DNA from: SMXQ01 sp033720855
GTDB taxonomy: Bacteria > Pseudomonadota > Alphaproteobacteria > SMXQ01
NCBI GenBank assembly: GCA_033720855.1
Contig: JAWWBR010000013.1
Location: forward strand, 1 to 44,966
Direction of reading: 5' to 3'
Length of the DNA: 44,966 nucleotides
Shown here: in pieces, positions 38,278 through 44,966 of the stretch
How positions within the stretch are numbered: position 1 is the first letter of the stretch
How the letters are laid out: the number at the start of each line of letters is the position of its first letter
Translations under genes and position numbers: made by a program
The notes under the pieces: model-generated
Database searches by the model: none
The model's input: only the letters and a program-made list of their open reading frames with translations
Told to the model about the DNA's origin: nothing

Positions 38278-39858
38278 ATGAAACTCAGTCTCCAGGTGCG
38301 CTATTCCTTGGCGGTGGTCTGCATTTTGGCCGCCGTGGTGGGGTTCATGGGGATCGCCCATCTTCACGGCTTTCGCGCCTTGATCACCGCATCCACCAAC
38401 GCCACCAGCCGGACGGTCAGCGAAGCACTCTACAGGGAAGCCCTGAAGCAGGGGAGGGAGCGGGCTTTGTTCCTGGCGGGGGTGCTTTCGGAACCGCTGG
38501 CGGGCGCGCAACAGGACGCCATAAGGGGCCTGTTGAAAGGGGCCGGGGAGGAGACCGGTACGGTCTATGTGGCACTGCATGACGCCGGCGGACGCCTCGT
38601 GGCCGAGGCGTCGCCCGGGGCACGGGCCGAATCGGCCCCAGCCGTAACAGCGCGCGCACTGGCTAAAAGCCGGTCCCGCGCCTTCGCGCCGCCCCAAATC
38701 GCGCAGGTTCTGACCGGCCAAAGCGTCGCCACCGCGGTCGACGACACGGTGTTGCACATCGCCGCGCCGGTGGTGCGCGCCGGACGTTCCATCGGCTATA
38801 TCCGGCTCGGGATCTCGCGCCTGGGAACCAAAACCGACGTTGCCGCCTTCAGCGGCTATATGGATGCGGTGGCGCAGACCAGCAACCGCTTCTTCATTTC
38901 GCTCTATGTCACCGTCGCCCTGATGATCGTGCTGATCGGCCTGGGGATCGGCATCATCATGGTCCGCGATATGGCGCGTCCGATCGAGGCGCTGGCGCGC
39001 TACATGCGCCGGATCGGGACCGGAAAATACGACGAGCCACCGCCTTTCGATCGCAATGACGAGCTTGGCGATCTGGCGCGGGAGCTCGGCCATATGGCGC
39101 AGAACCTGAAAAAAGTCGCGCAGGTATCGCGGCTCGCCACCCTGGGCGAGTTGGCCGTGGGGGTCGCCCATGAGCTCAATCAGCCGCTCAACACCATCCG
39201 CCTGGCCGCCGACAACGTTCTGTTGTCCGGCGAGGGTCGGGTGGAAGACGACCGCTTTACCGAGAACAAGCTGAGGCTGATATCGGAACAGGCCGCCAAT
39301 ATGGGGGATTTGATCCAGCGCATGTGCGTGGTGGGCCGCAGCGCCGGCCCGCGGACCCGGATCGATGCGCGGGAATCGGTGCGCGACGCCTATTCCATGC
39401 TGGTCAGCCAGTGCGAGGACGAAGGGATCGAGATGCGCCTCGAATTGCCCGAAGGGGAGGCCCCCGTGCTCGGTCGGAGAAACGAACTTTCCCAGGTCAT
39501 TATCAACCTGCTCACCAATGCCCGTGACGCGGTGGTGGATGCTGCCCGAGGTCATGACGGTGCTTCGGGCGGCCGTGCTGGGCGGATCTCGGTGCGGGTG
39601 ACGACCGGGCCCGACGACATCGTCATTCAAGTGGCCGATAGCGGCGGCGGCATCGCACCAGAAATCATGGATCGCATTTTCGATCCTTTCTTCACCACCA
39701 AGGACGTCACCAAGGGTACCGGACTGGGCCTGTCCATCAGTTTCGGCATCGTCGATTCCATGGGCGGGCGTCTCACCGTCGACAACACCGGCGGCGGGGC
39801 GACGTTTTCCGTGTCTTTGCCCCGCGCCGGAGCGGTCACGGTGGGCGCGGCGTCTTGA
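38278..39858 (+). CDS. Membrane sensor histidine kinase
   Basis: 526 residues: TM1 (about 8-28), a periplasmic sensing domain (30-205, with TGTVYVALHDAGGRLVAEASPG resembling a Cache/PAS-like fold), TM2 (206-229), HAMP (230-283), a dimerisation helix with phospho-acceptor H298 (AVGVAHELNQPLNTIRLA), and an HATPase domain with the N box NLLTNARDAV, G1 DSGGGI and G2 GTGLGLSISFGIV. The HELNQPLNTI H box is that of the NtrB/DctB-like HK4 group. ATG 38278 has GGGGAG 1-6 bases upstream. The receiver gene 131 bases downstream is its likely partner. The signal is unknown. Confidence 0.93.
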   Translation: MKLSLQVRYSLAVVCILAAVVGFMGIAHLHGFRALITASTNATSRTVSEALYREALKQGRERALFLAGVLSEPLAGAQQDAIRGLLKGAGEETGTVYVALHDAGGRLVAEASPGARAESAPAVTARALAKSRSRAFAPPQIAQVLTGQSVATAVDDTVLHIAAPVVRAGRSIGYIRLGISRLGTKTDVAAFSGYMDAVAQTSNRFFISLYVTVALMIVLIGLGIGIIMVRDMARPIEALARYMRRIGTGKYDEPPPFDRNDELGDLARELGHMAQNLKKVAQVSRLATLGELAVGVAHELNQPLNTIRLAADNVLLSGEGRVEDDRFTENKLRLISEQAANMGDLIQRMCVVGRSAGPRTRIDARESVRDAYSMLVSQCEDEGIEMRLELPEGEAPVLGRRNELSQVIINLLTNARDAVVDAARGHDGASGGRAGRISVRVTTGPDDIVIQVADSGGGIAPEIMDRIFDPFFTTKDVTKGTGLGLSISFGIVDSMGGRLTVDNTGGGATFSVSLPRAGAVTVGAAS

Positions 39859-39989
39859 CGTTCGGTCGATACCCTGCGCCTGCGCGCCCTAGGGGTTAAG
39901 GAACCCGTAATTCCAAAGTTGTATTCTCGGCCCTGCTCTGTGAGGATGGTGCGCCGCGGGACGCCGCGGGAGCGGACGGAAAATCACCG

Positions 39990-40400
39990 ATGACGAGCAG
40001 CACACCAAGTGAGAGTGCCGACCCCGCCGCCGGGGCGACGGTCCTGGTCGTCGACGACGACGAATTGCAACGCGGGGAAATCGTCGACTTCCTGTCGCGG
40101 CAGGGCCTCAATGTCCTCGCCGAGGAAAACGGTTTCGCCGCCGTTCACACGGTGCGAAACACCAAAGCGCGGGTCGTCGTTCTCGATATGAAGATGCCGG
40201 GGCTCGACGGGCTGCAGGTCTCCAGGCTGCTCAGCCGTTTGGAGGATCCGCCCCAGGTGATCCTGATGTCGGGGTATCCCGAATACGTGTACCGCGCCCA
40301 TGCCGAGCAGAGCGACGTTTTCGCCGTCCTCGAGAAGCCCGTGCCGCTGGCCGCTTTAATGCGGTTCGTCAGCGACGCCTTGAAGCAGCCCTCATCCTGA
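39990..40400 (+). CDS. Single-domain response regulator (receiver only)
   Basis: 136 residues. After a Ser/Pro/Ala N-terminus come the acidic pocket VDDD (21-24), phosphorylation site D66 (VVVLDMKMPGLDG), T/S at ILMSGYPE (S94) and K116 (LEKPVPL). No DNA-binding or enzymatic output domain follows, so it must act by protein contact or as a phosphate sink, like CheY or DivK. It lies 131 bases after the histidine kinase gene and is its presumed target. An HK4-group kinase with a receiver-only partner resembles alphaproteobacterial phosphorelays. Confidence 0.93.
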   Translation: MTSSTPSESADPAAGATVLVVDDDELQRGEIVDFLSRQGLNVLAEENGFAAVHTVRNTKARVVVLDMKMPGLDGLQVSRLLSRLEDPPQVILMSGYPEYVYRAHAEQSDVFAVLEKPVPLAALMRFVSDALKQPSS

Positions 40401-40426
40401 TCCCTGTTGCGGGCCGGCACGCGGCG

Positions 40427-40942
40427 TCAGGTGTCGTACGTGACCAGGGTGCTGAACGGTACGCCGATGCGCTTTCGTCCTTCGAGGAAGCCGAGTTCGA
40501 TGATGCATGCCGCGCCCACGACCTTTGCCGCCTGACGTTCGATCAGCTCGATCGCCGCGGCCAGGGTGCCCCCGGTCGCGAGCAGATCGTCCAGCACCAC
40601 GATGCGGTCCCCTGGGGACACCGCGCCCTTTTGAATCTCCAGGATGTCGCTGCCGTATTCCAGGGCGTATTCGTGGGAGACGGTTGCGCCCGGCAGCTTG
40701 CCGTGCTTGCGCACCATGATGAAGCCGACGTCGAGATGAAGGGCGAGGGGGGCGGCGACCAAAAACCCCCGGGATTCGATCCCCGCCAGCCGATCCGGCT
40801 TGTAGGGGGCTATGGCCTCGGCCATGCGGTCGATGGCGGCGCGCCAGGCTGCCGCGTCGGCCAGCAGCGTCGCGATGTCATAAAACAGGATGCCGGGCTT
40901 GGGGAAATCCGGCACTTGGCCGATATGCTGCTTGAAATCCAT
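40427..40942 (-). CDS. apt: Adenine phosphoribosyltransferase
   Basis: 171 residues, the standard length for APRT. The PRPP-binding loop is VVLDDLLATGGT (115-126). Family blocks: IGQVPDFPKPGILFYDIATLL, GIESRGFLVAAPLALHLDVGFIMVRKHGKLPG and EYALEYGSDILEI. It converts adenine plus PRPP to AMP in purine salvage in the cytoplasm. It is convergent with the response-regulator gene (26 bases) and divergent from the TAXI receptor gene (165 bases). Confidence 0.95.
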   Translation of the reverse strand: MDFKQHIGQVPDFPKPGILFYDIATLLADAAAWRAAIDRMAEAIAPYKPDRLAGIESRGFLVAAPLALHLDVGFIMVRKHGKLPGATVSHEYALEYGSDILEIQKGAVSPGDRIVVLDDLLATGGTLAAAIELIERQAAKVVGAACIIELGFLEGRKRIGVPFSTLVTYDT

Positions 40943-41107
40943 CGATGACGAACCCGGGTTGGGGGCGGTGTGCCGAGTCTAGCCCGGGGCGGTGGCGCCA
41001 CGCAATCGGCCCCGCCATCGGGCGATTTTCCAACCTATGTGTTTCCTGTTAGACTGGCGCACGTCAATCGGCCGTACGGATCGGAAAAGAACAGGGGGCT
41101 CTCTGCC

Positions 41108-42073
41108 ATGAATCGTAACACCTTCATCGCCGCGTCGATCTTCGCCCTGGGGCTCATGGGTTGTGAGGAGGCGACCAAGCAGTCCTTCGTTACCGTCGGC
41201 ACCGGCGGCGTGACCGGCGTCTACTATCCGACCGGGGGCGCCATCTGCCGGCTCGTCAACAAGGGCAAATCGACACATGGGGTCCGCTGCACCGTCGAGA
41301 GCACGGGCGGCTCGGTCTATAACATCAACACCATCCGTGCCGGCGAGCTGGACATGGGGATCGCCCAGTCGGACTGGCAGTATCATGCCTACCGCGGCAC
41401 CTCGAAATTCGCCGATAAGGGCCCGTTCAATGAATTGCGTTCGGTATTTTCCGTCCACCCCGAGGCCTTCACCGTAGTCGCGCGTCGGGATTCCGGCATC
41501 CAGTCTTTCGCCGACCTCAAGGGCAAGCGCGTGAACATCGGCAATCCCGGCTCCGGCCAGCGCGCCACCATGGAGGTGGTGATGAAGGAGATGGGCTGGA
41601 CCGCCAAGACCTTTGCCCTGGCCTCCGAGCTCAAGCCCGCCGAGCAGTCCCAGGCGCTGTGCGACAACAAGGTCGACGCCATCGTCTACGTCGTCGGGCA
41701 TCCCAACGGCTCGATCCAGGAGGCGACGACCGCCTGCGACACGGTGCTCGTGCCGGTCACCGGCAAGGCCGTAGATGCGCTGGTCGAACGCGCCCCCTAT
41801 TACGCCAAAGCGACCATTCCCGCCGGCATGTACAAAGGCAATCCCAAAGGGGTCGAGACCTTCGGCGTCAAGGCCACCTTCGTGAGCTCGACGCGGACCT
41901 CCGCCGATACCGTCTATCAGGTGGTCAAGGCGGTGTTCGATAATTTCGCCGCCTTCAAGAAGCTGCATCCCGCGTTCGGACATCTTGATCCCAAGCGCCT
42001 GGTGAGGGACGGCAATTCGGCGCCCCTGCACGAGGGGGCCGAGCGCTACTTCAGAGAAAAAGGCATGCTCTAG
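41108..42073 (+). CDS. TRAP transporter solute receptor, TAXI family, probable lipoprotein
   Basis: 321 residues. The N-terminus MNRNTFIAASIFALGLMGCEE has a lipobox LMGC, so the mature protein probably starts at lipidated Cys19; most TAXI receptors have an ordinary signal peptide instead. The TAXI core is clear: VTVGTGGVTGVYYPTGGAICRLVNKG, ESTGGSVYNINTIRAGELDMGIAQSDWQYHAYRG, LKGKRVNIGNPGSGQRATMEVVM. It captures an organic acid or amino acid for the adjacent permease. It is the first gene of a three-gene operon (36-base gap to the permease). Confidence 0.94.
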   Translation: MNRNTFIAASIFALGLMGCEEATKQSFVTVGTGGVTGVYYPTGGAICRLVNKGKSTHGVRCTVESTGGSVYNINTIRAGELDMGIAQSDWQYHAYRGTSKFADKGPFNELRSVFSVHPEAFTVVARRDSGIQSFADLKGKRVNIGNPGSGQRATMEVVMKEMGWTAKTFALASELKPAEQSQALCDNKVDAIVYVVGHPNGSIQEATTACDTVLVPVTGKAVDALVERAPYYAKATIPAGMYKGNPKGVETFGVKATFVSSTRTSADTVYQVVKAVFDNFAAFKKLHPAFGHLDPKRLVRDGNSAPLHEGAERYFREKGML

Positions 42074-42109
42074 GGCGCCGGTCGAGGTAAGGCCGCCTCA
42101 CGTACCCGG

Positions 42110-44686
42110 ATGACATCGCCGCCGCAGGGTTCGGCCGAGGACCTGGTTCGCAGCGTCGACACCGGGGCCCGTGCCCCGGCCGGCGGCGCGGCGCGCATCC
42201 TGTTCGGTGTGGCGTTGGCGTGGTCGGTGTTTCAGATCTGGTACGCCTCGCCGCTGCCGTTCGCCCTTGGCGTGCTCAATCTGAACTTCGTCGAGGCACG
42301 CTCGCTGCACCTCGCGTTTGCGTTGTTTCTCGCCTTCACCGCCTTCCCCCGGGGACGGTCGGCGCCTCATGATCGGGTGCCGGTGACCGACTGGGCCGCG
42401 GCCCTGATCGCCGCGGGCGCGGCGGGGTATATTCTCGTATTTCAGGGGGAGCTCTCCCAGCGCCCCGGCGCCCCGATCCTCCGCGACGTCGTGGTCGGCG
42501 CGATCGGCATGGTTCTGCTGCTCGAGGCGGCGCGACGCGCCCTCGGCCTGGCGCTGGTGATCGTCGCCCTGGTGTTTCTCACTTACGGATTCGCCGGCGC
42601 GTGGATGCCCGACGTGATCGCTCACAAGGGCGCCTCGTTGTCCAAGGCGATGTCGCACCAATGGCTGACCAGCGAGGGCGTTTTCGGTGTGGCGCTGGGC
42701 GTCTCGGCCAGCTTTGTGTTCCTTTTCGTGCTGTTCGGCGCACTGCTGGACCGTGCCGGCGCCGGCGCTTGGTTCATTCGCGTGTCCTACGCCGCCCTCG
42801 GCCATCTGCGCGGCGGCCCGGCCAAGGCGGCGGTGGTGTCCTCCGGGCTGACCGGGCTGATCTCGGGCTCCTCCATCGCCAATGTGGTGACCACCGGCAC
42901 CTTCACCATTCCGCTGATGAAGCGCGTCGGTTTCCCCGCCGAGAAGGCGGGTGCCGTCGAGGTGGCATCATCGGTCAACGGCCAGATCATGCCGCCGGTG
43001 ATGGGGGCAGCGGCCTTCCTGATGGTGGAGTATGTCGGAATCCCCTATATCGACGTGATCAAGCATGCCTTCCTGCCCGCGGTGATCTCCTACGCGGCGC
43101 TTCTCTACATCGTCCATCTCGAGGCGCTCAAGGCCGGGCTCGAGGGCCTGCCCCGCCCCGCCGGCGTTCGGCCCCGCGACCGCATGCTGGGATACGGATT
43201 GACGGCGGCGGGGCTGCTCGCCTTCGCCGCCGCCGTCTATTGGGGGCTGGCCTGGTTCAAGGCCTTGTTGGGGCCGTGGGCGCCCTGGGCGGCGATGGCC
43301 CTCCTGCTGCTTGCCTATATCGCATGCCTTCGCCTGGCCGCGCGCTACCCCACGGACGAGGACAGCCAGGCCATATTGAGCGAATTGCCGGCCCTGGGGC
43401 CGACGGTCAAGGGCGGGCTCCACTTCCTGCTGCCGGTGGTGGTCCTGGTCTGGTGCCTGATGATCGAACGCCTGTCGCCGGGCCTCAGTGCATTCTGGGC
43501 GATCATCTGCTTGATCGTGATCCTGCTGACCCAGCGGCCCCTGCTGCGTCTGCTTGGGGCGCCGGCGGCCGCGGGGGAGCCCATGTCGGCGACACTCTTC
43601 CGGGGCATCGGGGACCTCATCGCGGGGCTGGTCGCGGGGGCGCGCAACATGGTGGGCATCGCCGTCGCGACGGCCGCCGCCGGGATCGTCGTCGGCACCG
43701 TGACCCTGACCGGGTTGGGCTTGGTGATGACCGAATTCGTCGAGCTGATTTCCGGCGGCAACCTGATGCTGATGCTGGTCTTCACCGCGATCATCAGCCT
43801 GATCCTGGGTATGGGCCTGCCGACCACCGCGAACTACATCGTCGTCGCCACCCTGATGGCGCCGGTGGTGGTGGCGCTGGCGGCGCAAGGCGGCCTGATG
43901 GTGCCGCTGATCGCGGTCCACCTGTTCGTTTTCTATTTCGGCCTGATGGCGGACGTGACGCCGCCGGTCGGGCTCGCGACCTTCGCCGCCGCCGCGGTGT
44001 CCGGCGCCGATCCCATCCGCACCGGGGTCCAGGCCTTCTTTTACAGCGCACGCACCATTGCCCTTCCCTTCATCTTCTTGTTCAACACGCAGCTGTTGCT
44101 GATCGCCATCGAGGATGCGACGCATCTGGTCATCACCGTCGCGAGCGCCCTGATCGCCATGCTGGTCTTCGCCGCCGCCACCATGGGTTGGTTTCTCGCC
44201 CGTAGCCGCGCCTGGGAGACGGCGGCGCTGTTGCTGGTTGCGTTCATCCTGTTCCGGCCCGGTTTTTTCTGGGACTATGCGTTTCCGCCCTACGAAACCC
44301 GTCCGGCGCGGGCCATCGAGCGCGTGGCGGCAGCACTGCCCGAGGACGGGTTCCTCAGATTGCGGGTCTCCGGTTTGAAGGATACCGGCGAGCCGGTCAC
44401 CCGGGCGGTGGTGGTGCCCATGGGCAGCCCTGGCGAGGGCCGCCGGCGTCTCCAGCGTGCCGGTCTCACGGTGGCCGTGGCGGGCGACGCCGTGGAAATT
44501 GAAACCGTGGCGTTCGCCAGCGCGGCGGAGAAGGTCGGGCTGCGCGCCGGATGGCGCGTCGAGTCGGTAAGCGTCGATGCCGACCGCCCGGCCAAGGAAT
44601 GGGCTTTCATCCCGGCGCTTTTGCTGCTGGGCGGTATCGCAGCGGTGCAGCGCCGCAGAAGGGCCGAAGGCGCCCCGGGAGGGTGA
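42110..44686 (+). CDS. TRAP transporter fused permease (4TM+12TM), with DUF3394-like C-terminal domain
   Basis: 858 residues with about 18-19 hydrophobic segments. The N-terminal part (about 20-190) is the small DctQ-like subunit and residues about 190-690 the large DctM-like subunit (GLTGLISGSSIANVVTTGTFTIPLMKRVGFP, then LGMGLPTTANYIVVATLMAP and TPPVGLATFAAAAVSGADPIRTG). After the last core helices a C-terminal soluble region (about 735-825, FLRLRVSGLKDTGEPVTRAVVV, and AAEKVGLRAGWRVESVSV, PDZ-like) and one more TM match DUF3394. It uses a Na+ or H+ gradient to import the receptor-delivered solute. A universal stress gene follows after 2 bases. Confidence 0.93.
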   Translation: MTSPPQGSAEDLVRSVDTGARAPAGGAARILFGVALAWSVFQIWYASPLPFALGVLNLNFVEARSLHLAFALFLAFTAFPRGRSAPHDRVPVTDWAAALIAAGAAGYILVFQGELSQRPGAPILRDVVVGAIGMVLLLEAARRALGLALVIVALVFLTYGFAGAWMPDVIAHKGASLSKAMSHQWLTSEGVFGVALGVSASFVFLFVLFGALLDRAGAGAWFIRVSYAALGHLRGGPAKAAVVSSGLTGLISGSSIANVVTTGTFTIPLMKRVGFPAEKAGAVEVASSVNGQIMPPVMGAAAFLMVEYVGIPYIDVIKHAFLPAVISYAALLYIVHLEALKAGLEGLPRPAGVRPRDRMLGYGLTAAGLLAFAAAVYWGLAWFKALLGPWAPWAAMALLLLAYIACLRLAARYPTDEDSQAILSELPALGPTVKGGLHFLLPVVVLVWCLMIERLSPGLSAFWAIICLIVILLTQRPLLRLLGAPAAAGEPMSATLFRGIGDLIAGLVAGARNMVGIAVATAAAGIVVGTVTLTGLGLVMTEFVELISGGNLMLMLVFTAIISLILGMGLPTTANYIVVATLMAPVVVALAAQGGLMVPLIAVHLFVFYFGLMADVTPPVGLATFAAAAVSGADPIRTGVQAFFYSARTIALPFIFLFNTQLLLIAIEDATHLVITVASALIAMLVFAAATMGWFLARSRAWETAALLLVAFILFRPGFFWDYAFPPYETRPARAIERVAAALPEDGFLRLRVSGLKDTGEPVTRAVVVPMGSPGEGRRRLQRAGLTVAVAGDAVEIETVAFASAAEKVGLRAGWRVESVSVDADRPAKEWAFIPALLLLGGIAAVQRRRRAEGAPGG

Positions 44687-44688
44687 CC

Positions 44689-44966
44689 ATGTACAAGACG
44701 ATTCTCATTCCAATCGATCTCGATCAGGAAAGCTCCTGGCAGAGGGCGCTACCGATCGCCGTGGAATACAGCCAAATCTTCGGCTCCCGCCTCCACGCAG
44801 CAACCGTGCTGCCGGATCTGGGCAGCGGCGTGGTCGGCAGCTATTTCCCTCCCGATTTCGAAGAGAAGGCCGGTGCGGAAGCGCGGGATAAGCTGGAGGC
44901 ACTGGTCCGCGAAAAGGTGCCGTCTAATATCGACGTCACCTGCCATGTCGTCCATGGCACGGCCTA
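44689..44966 (+). CDS. Universal stress protein, TRAP-associated (3' end outside window)
   Basis: Only the first 92 residues are present: MYKTILIPIDLDQESSWQRALPIA and an insertion with SYFPPDFEEKAG. The beta-1 IPIDL Asp and the Usp fold start are clear. It begins 2 bases after the permease stop, so it is translationally linked. In Halomonas TeaD, a Usp protein co-encoded with a TRAP transporter, modulates uptake. The ATP-binding C-terminal motif lies outside the window and cannot be checked. Confidence 0.9.
   Translation, partial: MYKTILIPIDLDQESSWQRALPIAVEYSQIFGSRLHAATVLPDLGSGVVGSYFPPDFEEKAGAEARDKLEALVREKVPSNIDVTCHVVHGTA

Overview
The window is a GC-rich, gene-dense stretch of a bacterial chromosome. 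The gene content suggests a heterotrophic, probably free-living alphaproteobacterium of the Rhodospirillales type. The reasons are the TctC-type and TRAP-TAXI receptors, the CoA-thioester catabolic genes (class III CoA-transferase, SCP-x-like thiolase plus DUF35, NDP-forming acyl-CoA synthetase, MmgE/PrpD), and an exact TTAA-N7-TTAA CtrA-type box next to a Flp-type prepilin gene. The taxonomic call is inference. I see no rRNA, tRNA, CRISPR array, transposase or phage gene.

Layout. 1-6631: the 3'-truncated end of an MmgE/PrpD gene, a universal stress protein, then a minus-strand run of a short MetE-like methyltransferase, an ICMT-like membrane methyltransferase, an SDR, a TauD-type dioxygenase and an NSS-family Na+ symporter. 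6863-10871: a DUF3750 protein, an unusual 380-residue Flp-like prepilin with a Gly/Ser-rich linker and a second membrane segment, a CmcJ/NvfI-type oxygenase and a class II glutamine amidotransferase. 10956-17770: a DMT exporter, then class II aldolase, MOSC and glyoxalase-type genes, a TctC-type receptor with an extra basic C-terminal domain, and on the minus strand a pterin dehydratase and an E1 beta/alpha 2-oxoacid dehydrogenase pair lacking E2 and E3.

17771-18319 is a 549-base gap with an AT-rich island (about 31% G+C over 18001-18170 by hand count). It holds nested perfect inverted repeats, a promoter-like element and a terminator-like hairpin, all consistent with a minus-strand structured RNA of about 200 nt, or with an attenuated leader for the E1 operon. 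This is the best candidate here for something undescribed.

18320-29982 is a catabolic region: aldo/keto reductase, SDR, three paralogous metal-dependent amidohydrolases (one on the minus strand, two in tandem on the plus strand), two cupins, an MFS exporter, a ZnT9-like CDF transporter, and a translationally coupled CoA-transferase / cysteine-less thiolase-like / DUF35 operon that looks like an Ltp2-type aldolase rather than a thiolase. 30019-33267 adds an NDP-forming acyl-CoA synthetase and an enolase-superfamily enzyme. Together these fit activation and chain cleavage of an unidentified organic acid through CoA thioesters and metal-dependent hydrolysis or decarboxylation; the substrate cannot be read from sequence.

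33431-44966: a membrane-anchored DsbA-like protein, an unrecognised 172-residue protein, a sugar aminotransferase and Gfo/Idh pair (WbpE/WbpB-like), an AsmA-like protein, a histidine kinase followed by a receiver-only regulator, adenine phosphoribosyltransferase, and a TRAP-TAXI operon (lipoprotein-like receptor, fused permease, and a universal stress protein cut by the window end).
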